NCBI GenBank assembly: GCA_941918925.1
Contig: OW799236.1
Location: 122,523,062 to 122,587,061, forward strand
Reading direction: 5' to 3'
Length of the DNA stretch: 64,000 nucleotides
Origin: Phyto melanocephala
Lineage: Eukaryota; Arthropoda; Insecta; Diptera; Rhinophoridae
Part shown: positions 35,230-48,172 of the stretch, one piece after another
How the letters are laid out: each line of letters opens with the position of its first letter
Position numbering within the stretch: the first letter of the stretch is position 1
Made by a program: the position numbers and the translations under genes
Notes under the pieces: generated by a model
The model's input: only the letters and a program-made list of their open reading frames with translations
What the model was told of the DNA's origin: nothing
Databases searched by the model: none

Positions 35230-38200
35230 TTTGTTATTTTTTTTATTTACGTAATATTTCATTGATAGTAAATTTTAATAAAAAAATACACTACGTTCAA
35301 TAATTTTATTTATTAAAAATATTGCAGAATTCAGAAAAGTTTTTCTATTATTACCAACTGTCTCCATTTTACTCAGCGCCACCTGTTAACACTATTGTAC
35401 TTACAAATGTGCATGTAGGGTATCAGCTAATAGGGAAATTGCTGACACAACTTTTTTTTATATTTAAATGCAATTTACTTATCATTTTAACAAGGTTGTG
35501 TAATAATAAATAATTACAACAATAAGCATTATTATTTTTATTATTTTCACACAGTCATACATACACACACACACACACACATACAATAACACAGTAATAA
35601 AACAATGAATTCATTATCTAAAAGGAGAATGTTTTAAAAATAAAATATTTATTCTCAATAACAACAAATGCAACCAACCAGCCAACTATTATTCATATCT
35701 ATTAACAATGCAAGTCAATAATTCAGTTGCATTGAAAATAGTGTTAGAACGACAAAATAAATAAAAAGTTTCCGGTTATAACTTGTCTAGGGGTTGTAAT
35801 AGTAATGCGGATGGAGGTGACATAAAAACTAATTGCATCACCTTTAAGTTCAAGTTTCTCATATTTGTGTATGTAATAAATAGTCACGTTTTTTAAAAAA
35901 AATGTTTATGCTATACAATTTTTATATAAACTTTTAATATCTCAATGTAAAATTTGAGAATATGACTTAAATTTTGAACGTTTTAATTTAATACAGAAAT
36001 TTTGAAAATCAATTAACATTTTGTTTGAATTATGTTCTGGTAAGAGCTGCACTTTCCAACAGGGATGATTGTCAGATCTGGCATCACTTTTATCGTAGTG
36101 CTCATTGTGTTGTGAATAGACTTACGTTAGAGCAAGGCTTATAAAGTCATGGTGCAGATCATGAAATATTTTTGCAAAACTTTTAAATTAAGAAGGAAAA
36201 GCAAATGGATACCTTAAGCAATCTCAAAATTTTTACAACAAATGTTTTATTATTTGAACGAAGAAAAATTGTGTTAATTTATTTATGTTCATGGATCTGG
36301 TTAATTTTTATATCGACGTACATGTCAATAAAAAAACCGGTGAAAGTATTATTCAAAATAAGGCTGGCCAAAACACTACTGATTACGGCTAGCGGTCTCC
36401 AATTGTGTGGGGACCATCAAAATGGAATACTTACTGATAACATGTTTTTCCAACAAAAAGCTCAATTTTATATTAAAATTGTGCGATTTGATGTCTTTTT
36501 TTGCGATTGTATGAGGTCTCCGAAGACATCATTATGTATCTGGTTTTATTAAAGTCAGCCCCGGCAGCGTGCGCCCATATTTAACGGTGTTGTTATCATG
36601 GAGTTGATTTTTTAACAAAAAACCATCCGCCCCTGTGTAATCAACAAAGACCACAAGTAGCATTTCTTTCTACATAAATTTTTTAGTTCATGTATTGCCA
36701 CTTTGCTTAAGAGCTGTCTTAGCCTTTAGTTTATAAATTTTTCCGTTTTAAGGCTAATGACGCTGATCAAAGACAGAATCGGTTTTACGGTCCAAAAGAG
36801 TCCGAACAGTTGGTGACCTATAATCCACCTCTGTAATCATCAGTCATTAAACCATCATTTCCTATTTGATGCTAATTTAAGTTGATAAAACCTTTAGAAA
36901 ATTAAAGAAATTTAAAAAATGTAAGAAAAAAATTTTACAAAAAAACTAATTGTTCAAATATGACTGTATGAGTAAAACAATGAAAGTAAGTAAATACTTT
37001 CATACTATCCAAACTAGAGCCAATTTGAGGTTAATAAACTTTGTTTAAAAAAATTCTGAAGGCCATTTAAAAAAAATTTAAAAAATTTTAAATTTATGAA
37101 AAATATTTACAATTTAATTACAAAAAAAAAAAAAAATACCAAAAATACTAACAACCACCAACAAAAACCTTCATAGAAACTATTTTAAAACAAAAGTCTG
37201 CTTTCTCAGAAAATTCTGTTAAAAAAACAAAATTATTTAGAAATTTCAAAGCTAAATAAACATACAAAATTTCAAAATATTATAATTTTGTTTCTATTTG
37301 TTGCTATTTGTATTATATTTATTAATTAAAAATATATACAAAAACAAACATACATACATGGAGATAAATATTTTTTTTTAAAAATCTACTACTTTACATA
37401 TAATTTTCGAAATTAATTTAATTGAAAAAGCCAACAAGTTGAAAATGACTGATGGAAAAAAATTAAATAAATAAAAAAAAAAGTAACGAAATAAAATCGA
37501 GTGCAAATGTGAATGAACTTGAACAAAGTTATACTTACATATTTATGATAAAATGACGACGAATATAACGAAAAATCAACATCATCAACCAACTACATAC
37601 AATGTTTAACTTTTAGTTGGCCAATAAAAAACCGAACCGAAAATAAAAGCTTAGGCCAGCACAACTGTCAAAATGACAACAACAGAAACAACAACTAGTT
37701 TAACTGAAATTCTGGTTCAATAATAATAATAATAACTTTCACGCTTTAAATTACGTGACTGCAGTTTTTAAAGAAGAAAAAAACCTTTAAAAAAACACAC
37801 ACACACAAACGAAACGAAGATAAATAACTTTGCCACTTTTTAAAAGACACATGTAGAAACTTTAATTTATATACAAACGAGTACATATTTTAAAAATAAG
37901 ACGACATCTTCTCAAAGTGTTTATGTTGGCTATTGAAAAACAAAAATTAAGTCAAACCAAATACACACAAATAAATAAGTACAATTGGTAAAAATATCAG
38001 TGAAGATTTTTTTAACTATTAAGCCCCTACTCGTCAGAGTATTAATATCCTTTTAACCGACAAGAGGTCAAACATCAGTCATCAATCAAGAAAATAAATA
38101 AAAAAGTTATAATTCGCCAATACCAACCAACAAACTTATACATACTCAGCAATAACTCTCATTACAAAATAATGAGTTGAATGCACTTAAAAAACAGTTC

Positions 38201-38277
38201 TTCACTACTTACACGGTGGCATCTAAACCCATTATTTTAACAAGGCGATATCATTGGAGGCAAGTACTTACAACGCT
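35230..38277. other. Noncoding spacer with simple repeats
   Basis: (AC)n at about 35,563-35,581. A 115-codon open stretch at 36,205-36,552 has no recognised domain, although its setting (36,040-36,860) is less AT-rich and may be an eroded transposon. A CA/AAC-rich block at about 37,600-38,000 resembles 5'-leader sequence, but no long ORF follows. No gene is supported. Confidence 0.4.
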
Positions 38278-38366
38278 CGCTTACAAATAGGGACTTGTAC
38301 GTACCACCCTCGCTTACCAATAGGGACGTGTGTAAGTACTTATTACGGTTGCTTATAAATAGGGAC
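38278..38366. repeat. Three-copy short tandem repeat
   Basis: CGCTTACAAATAGGGAC (38,278), CGCTTACCAATAGGGAC (38,311) and TGCTTATAAATAGGGAC (38,350), spaced 33 and 39 bases apart with variable linkers that often contain AGTACTTA or CTTGTACG. Confidence 0.7.
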
Positions 38367-38745
38367 TCGTATAACTATTTACTTTTACAGCAATAAAGAA
38401 GTACTTGATTTTAATAACCTAAATAATCCAATAATATTATGGACTTGCAGAAGTCATTCGGTTCTGTTCTTTTAAGGACGAAAATTCGGGTTGATTGTTC
38501 TGCGATACGTTTATATGAAATTTAAAAATCAGTAAAAATCCATAAATTATCACTTTGATAATGAAATGATTTGCCGCTGTTGTCAAAATTATAACTTATG
38601 TATGTGTTAAACAAAATTACAATTTTAAAAGGTTATGTAATTAATAAATTTCGCAATAAGAAATTGTATTGTGTGTGTATCTAAGGAAATGTCTGAAAAT
38701 AAGTACTGACGTATCACATTATAAATCAAGTCATTACTAAAATAC

Positions 38746-39792
38746 TAGGGTGATCGACTCGGTTTTACAACAGGTGGAAACCCCGGTTTTTTCCTCTTTC
38801 AGCTGGCGGTTTCTTTCTAAATGTTGATTTTTCGAATATCGAATACACCGGTTTTTTTATCCGAAAAAACCGGTTTTTTTATTTTTTAAGTTTATTTTCA
38901 TATATCTTTGTAACCAATCGTACCATAGTATGTTTAGTACGCGAAAAGTTTCAAAAAGTCAGAAAATAAAAACTATTAAATATTCTTCCATAATATTGCA
39001 AGAAATTTATTTGTTGTTTAAAAAACAAATGTTAAATAAGAAAAATAGTTGAGCTTAAATATTATTTTTTATAGGATATAAACCTAAAGTTAAAAGTTAA
39101 AGATAATTGAAGCATAAACTTAGCTGATCGATCACTTTTAGGTAAAAAGTTTAGTTACAATAAAAAAAAACCAATAATCTCTCCTTCCAGATCCTAATTT
39201 TAAGTAATGGCATTGAGTGTCTGTCAACTTAAATTTCAATTACATCATCGAACAAACTAGTTTATGCCTATATTTGCATGTCTGTCAGGGGTATAAGAAA
39301 GAATTTTTATAATTAAATTTTAAGGATTTTCTCCCTAGCCTGTGCTTCAAATTACAGAAATCATTTTAAACAAAATACCTTAGTGCATATTAGTTTAAAA
39401 GATCTATTTAACATTTAAAACATGTACAGAAGGAGATACAAAAATTTATAACAGCCTTATAAAAAATCTTATTTATTTATGTATTAGTTTATTTTATTTA
39501 TATATTTTGCTTGTAAAGAGTACCTTTTGTCCTTAAATTCAAATAATTAAAACCAAATGGGTCAACTGCATTCATGTCAGTTATTGCGTAATTGTGCAGC
39601 CAAACGTATATAAATTCTAAAAATTTCATATTTATATATAAATTTAATTATAATCTTTTTTTAAATTATTTTTTTAATTTTTTCTTTAAATATTATATTT
39701 TATATATTCGAACCGGTTAACCGGGTTTTCCCTATTTTCAAAATTCTAAATTTCAAACTATTTGAAAACCAGTCGAATAATCGATCACTCTA
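38746..39792 (-). mobile_element. hAT-like MITE, copy 2 (uninterrupted)
   Basis: Starts TAGGGTGATCGACTCGG and ends TCGATCACTCTA, with CTAAAATAC on both sides (38,737-38,745 and 39,793-39,801). It is the reverse complement of copy 1 at 27,690-33,420, with the AACCGG/CCGGTT-rich subterminal regions in the same order. The site matching the LINE insertion reads GCGTACTAAACATACTATGG on the reverse strand (about 38,924-38,943) and is empty. The flanking match here is 9 bases rather than the 8 seen for copy 1. About 1.05 kb, no transposase ORF. Confidence 0.88.
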
Positions 39793-39801
39793 CTAAAATA
39801 C

Positions 39802-40380
39802 TTCTTAGTTAGACAGACGATATGTAATAGCCATTGAAAAGTATGCTGTTTAGTAAGAGCAAGTCATTACCTAGTTTTTGCTGGGTAAGTCATTTAACGT
39901 TTTATATTTCAACTACATGTTTTTTTTTCTGAAAAATAGAATGATATCAATTTATTGACAGAAAATTAGTTTTATTAGTTTTTTTGGAGAATGGGATGGC
40001 ATCCCCTTGGCTTCTTAAAATTATTAAAAGCTAACTTCAAAACCGATGAGCCTTTAACCCAAACTGTACTAAATTTAAGAATAAAGCTAGCACCAACAGC
40101 AAAAGATAAAGAAAGACCTTAAGTAAAGGGTGCTATAAAAAGTGTATCGTTAGTGAAAAAAACGCTCTAACGAACTCAAAATCTTTCATATTCCTCCGAG
40201 CAGAATTTTTTTGAATTGATCGTATCGGATACTATTGGGCAAACTGTGGTTTTTTATTTTGTCAAAATAAAACCTTCTAATAAAAAGAGATCTTTCAATA
40301 TCAATTTAAAATGGTCGACCCGTTACAAAACTAATAACTAATTGTGTCGAATTTTTGTTGAAATTCTAACATAAATCTTA
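39802..40380. other. Noncoding spacer
   Basis: No ORF and no element recognised. Confidence 0.5.
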
Positions 40381-40382
40381 TA

Positions 40383-40828
40383 CTACATTTACACCTACAC
40401 CAAATCTAGTACTTACGGGATTTTGAACGAAATCTTGTTCATTACTACCAGATTTCCCATACAAAACGAAATCTACTTCACAACTAGATTTTGGCAAAAT
40501 CTACTTAAAATCTAGTACTACTTCGTGATGCAACTGTGGTTTTTATTAAAATGTAACAAAATATACCTCGCTGCACACAAAAAAATTCAATCATAATATA
40601 TAAGGTGGTTGCAATCGCACAAGTACTTTATTGCTTACATTTTTTTCATATGGAGTTTGAATTTTGGAGAAGTAGAACATAAAGAGCCACTCAGACCACC
40701 TTGTAAATAAATATATTGTTTTGAAAACGAAATCTTGCAAAATGTCAAAAAATAGTGGTGTAAACGGCTTAGATTTTAATAAAGATTATAAATCAAATCT
40801 ACTAGATTTCGCTCAGGTGTAAATGTAG
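40383..40828. mobile_element. TA-flanked MITE
   Basis: CTACATTTACACCT then, after five unmatched bases, AAATCTAGTA at the left is mirrored at the right (TACTAGATTT ... AGGTGTAAATGTAG). TA flanks both ends (40,381-40,382 and 40,829-40,830). 446 bases without coding content. The TA flanks point to a Tc1/mariner-type non-autonomous element (inference). Confidence 0.72.
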
Positions 40829-41174
40829 TATTATATACATATTAAGGGTGTTCCAGTAAAAATGCTCTTTTTTATTTTATAATAAAGCACGTATTTTTTA
40901 AGAGAAATGTGATTTTTTGATTGGATTGTAAACAAGACATGTTCCAAATAAGTATGGAATAAAATATCCATCTTGAGTGGTCTGTGTTTTGAGCGTGTGA
41001 AGTTGGGGGTCTTTTGTAAAAATTCGCTGCGTAGTGCTTCGTGAAATTTCAAAATGCTGAAAACGATCGAATTGTTGTTTTTGGGTGTTATAACGACAAT
41101 CTCATTAGAACGGTAATGATTTCAAAATATCGACCGGAACCTTAAGGCACAGTCAGTCCCCATAATCGACCTAG

Positions 41175-41660
41175 TTATACCCTTCACCTGTGGTGCACAA
41201 GGGTATATAGCTTTGTCATTCCTTTTGTAATTTCTACAATTTTCATTTTCGACCCCGTTTACAATTTACAATTACAACAACAACATACATATATACTGGT
41301 TAGAGTAAATGTGGCATCGAATCCCAGCTGAGCCAAAAAAAAATTTTTATTATATTTTTTTATTTTATATATTATTTTTTTTATTATTTTTTTATATTTT
41401 TTTTAAATTTTTTTAAAAATTTTTTTTTTTAAATTTTTTTTTGTAATTTGTTTTATTGTTGTTCTTGTTTTTAATATTTTTTTTTTATTTATTTATTTTT
41501 TTTTTTTTTGGAAACATGTACCTGAACTCAATTTATAATTTTGCAATGGGATGTTTTTATATGTATGTTTTTTATTTCATATGAAATAAATGGTGATACA
41601 AACTATTGTTATTGCATGACTAGACGTTATGAAGGGTATATAAGCACTCTTAATTGTTTT
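41175..41660 (-). mobile_element. DINE-1-like element, copy E (internally deleted)
   Basis: Reverse orientation: begins TTATACCCTTCACCTGTGGT and ends GAAGGGTATATAAGCACTC then TTAATTGTTTT. The central 'CTCATATCTCAG ... CACACGGACAG' section is missing. ATCGAATCCCAGCTGAGCCA and the A/T tract (41,335-41,510) are kept. Confidence 0.8.
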
Positions 41661-42042
41661 TTTTTTTTTCAAATTTTATGACCGCTCTTCGAATGGGTGA
41701 CACATTAGGTGCAAGTGTCAGTTTTCCTTTGGCATTTGTAAAATAGTTGTTAAGTTGGCGCAGATTTCCTAGTCATTCGGCCCATCTCGGCAAACACTGC
41801 GACATTAAGCCACTAGTATTGAATGTTATCAGACCTTCCCAACTTCAGAGCAGTCGTTCCGCTGAAAATATCGCAGCTGTGTCTAAGTTGTAGCACAGAA
41901 CCCCGAAGTATCTACCACGTGTCCCGTAGTTTAGTAGTAATTAGCAGTCTTTTTAGGTGATTTAAGCGAAAAGCATAAAGATGTTTCCTTATGAAGTGCA
42001 AACACTTGTATCAGTTTTACGCATGTTATCTACTTTAAAATC
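41661..42042. other. Less AT-rich noncoding segment
   Basis: About 41,690-41,960 has a more balanced composition (CGGCCCATCTCGGCAAACAC and similar), which may be an eroded coding or transposon relic. No frame gave a recognisable motif. Confidence 0.35.
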
Positions 42043-42160
42043 AGGGATCAAATTACGACATTAGATCACGATCAAAATTTTACTTGAACGTTCGAGTTCG
42101 CTGTGGTTTTAGTGTAGGGAATTTAAAAATTTTGATCACGAATGCCGTAATTTGCTCCCT
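42043..42160. mobile_element. Small palindromic MITE
   Basis: AGGGATCAAATTACGACATT at the left is inverted at the right end (GAATGCCGTAATTTGCTCCCT reads back as AGGGAGCAAATTACGGCATT) with two mismatches. ATCAAAATTTT is mirrored further in. About 118 bp. Related fragments occur at 12,907 and about 14,036. No clear target duplication. Confidence 0.6.
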
Positions 42161-43634
42161 AGTGACTACTTTTGCGCCACTTGTTACAAGCCTTAATCAA
42201 CATGAGATAACTTGATGAAACATGGAATATCTTTAATATGAAAATAGTATGTTTGTGGAAATGAACTTCTGCAATAAAAACTTAGAAATAGGACACGATA
42301 CAGCTGGTAATTATAAAATATTCGACATGGCCAAATATACGTTTCATAGAAAACTATTACAGCGTTGATACGCAGCATAAGATAAAACAATATATTTTCA
42401 AGTCCATAAACTACAAACTTTTGCCATTAATAAGGATCAAGGGAAATTTTCAACATTCTTCTTTTTAAATAACAGTCTAAATAATAAATGTTTAGTAGTA
42501 GCCCATATGAAGAATTCCGCCTGTTTTAGGCGCAACTACTAATATTTCAAAAAATGTTTAAATACTAATACTATAATAGTTCTTCCTACATATTTTTTTT
42601 CGTATTGTTTAAACACTTTAAGAGTACAGAATAGAATGTTAGAAGACGCTAGTTGCTATAGTTATATGATAAGTCTTCTCAGCATATGGGAGGTGCCACG
42701 CGTATTGCTCCTATTTATGGATATTGTTAACTGTTAATGTCTTTTATGATTTACAGACAGACATGTTTAACTTTCATAAAATTTAACTCCCATCAAATTT
42801 GTATTCATTATTTAAACATGTTTCAATTTCTTCTAGAATTTCTTAATATTGACGACAGTTTAACAAATTTAAAGAAAGTCAGTCGGCAAGGTGTTAAAGG
42901 GAAGTACTTTTAACAACGAAAAAGAGAGTAGGTATGAAAAGCTTTTGGTTTAATTTAAAATAAACGTCTTATTATGCTCATTTATTACTTTAAATACGAG
43001 TAGTGTTTTTTTTTTGTTTGTTTTAACAATAATTATTGCTATTTAACAGTCTGGCCACATACACACACCGATTGAAATAATTAAATACCGAATCAGAGAC
43101 AAAAAATGTGTCCAAAATAACGTACATCTATACATACATTAATACACACACATTGTTTCTCTCTTGTACTATGGCAGTAATAAATTTAAAAACAAAATTT
43201 AGGTCTCGTTCCAGTTTTCACATCTAAAGTTCAATGATCTGCGCGAGAGTAAAGTGCTTTAGCGTATTGTTGTTGTTGTTGTTTTGAAAGCGAGTACATA
43301 GATTCGAAATTTTGTATAAGTAGCAAACACATCTTCACACACATACACTCAATATTTTAGCTAGCAAGAGATTAAGGCAGCTTTAATAGTTTTAAAAACT
43401 TACAAAGCTTCTTCTAATAGCCAATTAAAAACTTTTTTAGTTTTTTCTTTTCTTTTTCTTAAAAAAAAAAATAATAAAGTTTGTATGTGCGTGTGTCACA
43501 AATTACCGATTCACCTAAATACATATGCATATTAGACGTTCACTTTTAATAATGGTTGTTTCATAATTTTATTCTAAAGAGTTTTGGAATATATGTACTT
43601 GTGCATTCGTATATACATACCACGTATGCATAAG
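42161..43634. other. Noncoding spacer
   Basis: AT-rich. Has a (TTG)n run near 43,269-43,284 and GCGCGAGAGTAAAGTGC upstream of it. No gene is supported. Confidence 0.5.
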
Positions 43635-43668
<34 letters not shown>

Positions 43669-43670
43669 TG

Positions 43671-43701
<31 letters not shown>

Positions 43702-43726
43702 GTATGTACGTATGTATGTATGTATA
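43635..43726. repeat. (TATG)n microsatellite
   Basis: About 22 tetranucleotide units with two interruptions. This is the longest of the many ATGT runs in the window. ORFs over it encode only YIHT repeats and are artefacts. Confidence 0.95.
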
Positions 43727-44675
43727 TAAAAGCTATACACAGCCCTGCAAATAATATTGGTCAACGTACGTGGTCTATTATAGCTGAAATGAATTAATTA
43801 ATTATAATAATATGGTCGGTCCTTTATAATGCAATCATGGATCATATAATCTTCAAACAAGAAATTATAATTAAACGACAAGTGTTGTTTGTGTTTATCG
43901 TTTGCATATAGCACCAAGAACTGTTCTTTAGGTGCTCCATCAAGGCACTTTGAAACTATGAGAGTACTCTGATGAAAGTTAGAGCTGTGTTTTATGGTTC
44001 AGTCTGTGGACATCATAATGTTAAATATACCATGTTTTTCATGGATTATCGTTGCACCAATTGTGGTTCCTTATGGTTTATACTTTTCAAGCATGCATAG
44101 ACAAGTCGCGTTAATAGAAGGGATATTTGTAAAATATAGTAGTAAGAGATTAATGTTTGCTGTTTCAACTACACAGTCTACAATTTTGTGTGATGCAGAA
44201 AAAAAATAGAGTTTGTTTACACTGAAAGAAAAAATTAATTTTGTTAAGTGTCAACTAGTTTCCTTGCTCTCTTTTGAAAAATAAAAGCCAAAAATTAAAT
44301 AAACAGAAAGTTTCTTATAGTAAAGGACGCGCATCAACTCAATGCTAGCAGAATTTTGTATTTTAATCACAAGAGGCAAGAAATTGAGAGTTTTGCTTTC
44401 ACTGTTTTTAAATTTATCCCATATGGGTTCAGTCATGTCAGATGCAGAAAATTTTTCTTTCTTGTAGGGGGGATTTTCAGCCTAATAACAAAAGTTTTTT
44501 TTTATTTATTTATTAAAGCTGAATTCTTCCATGTGTTTTAAACAAATTGCGAAATTATTTTTTCGGACAACTCTCAGCTTCCAATGTTTATTTTCAACAT
44601 TTTCACGGACAAACTGAACTTGAGATATTTTCATCAAAAACTTGTGTCTTGTGTTTGGCAAAAATAACCATAGTG
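43727..44675. other. Noncoding spacer
   Basis: Short ORFs at 43,994-44,541 on both strands show no domain. Nothing else is supported. Confidence 0.45.
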
Positions 44676-44900
44676 AAATCAGTAAGTATGCTATAATCGG
44701 CCGTTGCGAATCTGATAATACCTTCCACCATAATGTACATAAATATGTATAGTAACCACATTGTAACTTAGCTTAGATTTCAGATTTAATGTTATATGCC
44801 ATTTTGCTTTATTATTTCTGATGCCTTGGTTGATTTTGAGTTTTTACATAGTTGTATTCTAGTAGTCAAGACTGTAAAAAGTATTGTCGTACAATAAGTA
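44676..44900 (+). mobile_element. DINE-1-like left-end fragment (copy I)
   Basis: GAAATCAGTAAGTATGCTAT, then AATCGGCCGTTGCGAATC and AATACCTTCCACCAT, matching family left ends. The following GCCATTTTGCTTTATTATTT also occurs inside copy A at about 2,353, so the two share a subfamily. No right end was found. Confidence 0.6.
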
Positions 44901-47900
44901 AACATTTAAGTAACGAAATTATTTAAACATTTAAAAGACACTTGTAGGTATGTCGTTTCTTTTGGAATTTATTCTAAATATCAATCGTAGCCATGTATTC
45001 TACATTTAGGTTAGGAAATTTTAAAGCCAAAGGTCAGGAGATTGCAACTTATTTTCATAGATCTAAGACCAGATCTTAGAAATCTTGGCAAGAGAAAGTT
45101 TAAGAGCTGATTGAAAAAAGTTCTAATTTAGGTAAAACAGACACTTCCAGACAAACAAATTTAGTGCCAATCTTATAGTGTTTTTACACCTAAAGTTAAA
45201 ACCTGGTTTTAACATTACAATTATTAACAACTGATTTTGGGTTCACACTACATGTTTAATTAAAATAACCTATAACTCACAGTATGTCTATTTAATTTGT
45301 TGAAAATAAAATTATTTTTCTCGTAGAAATTTAATATTTTTGTTATAATTTTTTATTTAACACACTGTATATCAGCTGTTTTTGTTTGTATGCAACACTA
45401 AGAAATTTGTTTAATACGCATCAAAATTAAAATTATTTTATTTTCTGTAAGTACAGACATATTCGAAAATTATTAAGCTACTTTTTTTGGTATAGTTGCT
45501 CCATTATTTTTGTTTTGTTTGTTTTATTTTACTTGTTAAGCTATATTTTTTATTATATAGCGCCATCTAACATTATCTGATATTTTTAATATTTTTAAAT
45601 TGGTAGCACTGAATTAAGTATATCGAAAACAAGGTTGTATTTATTACATAAAATCTACCTAAAACCAAATGCAAAATGATTTTAAGATGGTTTAAGCGAA
45701 AATATTATGTACGGTAAAACCAGGTTTCAATGATTGATTTTAACGTTAAAACTAAAATTTATATTAAAACCATAGTACGCAAATCATTCGAATAGATATT
45801 TATAGGGAATGATATTAATTCGAATGAACTAAATTTTTCACATTGTGACGAATAATTCTTTTTGTTTTCCGTATTTTATAATTGAAAATAAATTTCTCTC
45901 CACAACTTAAACATAAAATTCCTTACAAGAATCATTCATTCAAAGAACATAATCGAAAAATTAAAAAAAAATCGATTCACAAATAAAATTTTTATTTTCT
46001 TTGAAGAAAAGTTAGCAGCGTTGCCATTGTTGTTTATTATTTTTGTTGTGTTAATGGGGACAATTTCACCATTTTAGGAATTAAAGAAAATATGTTAAAA
46101 ACTTTAATTTTTAGTTTTTCTAACTTTTATTTCTCTCCAAATTTTTGTTACACAAAATAAATACATACGTTAAAGGTAATTTCATTTAGTATTGAACACC
46201 TGGCAATATGAAATTTTAAAGAATTATTGTATGTACATAAAGCATAAGTATAAACGGGTTTCAAACAAGCAATTCGGATTAAATATAATTATATCTGTGG
46301 TTTTCATGGGCATGGTATGTCTTAAAATCAAATTTTTCAAGAGCCATAAAACCGTTTTATATAAAACAACGGGTTAGGTATTGAACTTTTTAAACTTTTT
46401 TTTACTATTCATACCAATAAAGACCTTAAAATTTTCTTACAAAAATTTCAGACAAATATCCTTTTAGCGAATACGAAAATAAACAAAGTGGTACGAAAAC
46501 TAAAAGTGTGTGCAGATAAACATAGGTAGGTAGTACACACTTCTAGTAAACTGGAAAATTATCAGAAAATGCCTTTTAAATGTGTTCAGAAATAACAGCG
46601 TATGTGGTGGTGTGTTTTTCTAAAAAATTAAATAATTTGTTAAATAATTTTAATTTAAAACCTTAAGTGGAAAAAAACTGTATCTTGTTACTAGTCATTC
46701 GTTGTGATATTTATCGGTGTTAGTGGCAGAAATTCCGTTAAAATTTATAAAACCGTCCAATGGTATAGGCTAGAATTACCGCTATAGATATTTTAAAATC
46801 ATGAGTAAAAAGTTTGTATATAAAACAAAGAAATTTTGTTTTTAAAACACATCTATTCAGCATGTAACAGATGCATCTGGTTAAAATATTTTGTTTTATT
46901 CTCAGTTATTCTGCTCGCTTAATTAAACTAAAATTTACATACATATGTACGTTTTGGTACTTTTAGTGGCTTATGAAACTTCTGGCGCAAGAGTTCATAG
47001 GAATTGTTATGAAGTTTTTATTTAAGATATAAGTAATAGATACTAAAGAAAATCTGTATTTTTTTTTTGGCTGCTATAGTTTTATGCAATTGTTGCAAAT
47101 ACACTTCGTTGCAATACTATAAGTACAATCTGAGTTTGCTTAACTTATTTATACTGTAAAGAAATTAAACAGTTTCGTAGGCACAACTTTAAAATCAATT
47201 GTGCTTAAGCCTATAGTACATGAAATGTAAAAAGTCACATGCACATGTGGGCCTGACGTCACTAAAATGTTCAGCACTCTGGTTACAAGATTTTTATATT
47301 ACGCAAAATGTATTTTAGTAAAACAATGCAAATGGACACCGTGTGGCCGAAGCGGATACATTTATGTTTTGATGATGTCAAAATTTTTTAAAATTTTCAC
47401 AAAATCAATTTATTAATTTCACTTCCTATATTTAATAGTTATGAGTCCTGTTTACATTTTCATATAGTGGTACTGGTTCCCAATTTCGTATTTCGGAAAA
47501 GGGCTAAATATTTCATACAAAAAACACTCTATAAATGTGTTATTATCTGCCCCTTAAAAAATGTTCTGCTAAATATTTTTATTAAGTGCTTATTTTAGAG
47601 GTGTGTACTATAAATTATGTTTTATTTTTTTGTACTATTCCTATAGATATAAAAATATCTTCAATTATAAAAAAACAACTAATTTTAAAGTAATTACATT
47701 AGTTCTGTTAAGTAGTTAACATAGCTCTGTTAACTTCTTAGGTTTGTGTCTAGGGTTTCAAATTTTATTTTTTTGTGTGTGAACATAATACAATCGAAGA
47801 TTATGAATTGAACAATTGTAAATGGCATAATTTTTAAGCAATAATAATTACACTTGCAAGTACATATTAAATAATTATATAAGTATACATTTAGGGTTAT

Positions 47901-48172
47901 TGTTATTTGTTCTCTGCGCGTATTTTGCGGTCCGTAACTCTTGCGTACAGTAACTCTTAAAAATAATTCGACCATCAAGTATGCAATTTGTATTTTAATT
48001 TTGTGCCGGTGTAATAATTTCTGTAAAAAATATTTTGTTAATTTATTTATTTATTTATAATAATTTTTTTAAATAAGATAAAATACAGTTAAGTAACTTT
48101 ATATATATGCAACAGAGTGTATAAATGCTAATTCAAACAACCTAATTCTTGGTTGGTTTTCAAACATAATAA
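44901..48172. other. Noncoding spacer
   Basis: A mirrored AAACCTGGTTTTA at about 45,210 and 45,718 hints at one more decayed TIR element (about 45,180-45,775). Otherwise AT-rich without recognisable genes. Confidence 0.45.

Noticed and set aside
36205..36552. 115-codon plus-strand ORF
   Set aside because: No signal peptide, domain or family motif; no clear start context or splice signals; the composition could arise by chance in AT-rich DNA or from an eroded transposon.
43561..43764. Minus-strand Tyr-Ile-His-Thr repeat ORF
   Set aside because: Artefact of the (TATG)n microsatellite.
47254..47261. TGACGTCA, a perfect CRE-type site
   Set aside because: One 8-mer is expected about once by chance in a window this size, and no promoter context supports it.
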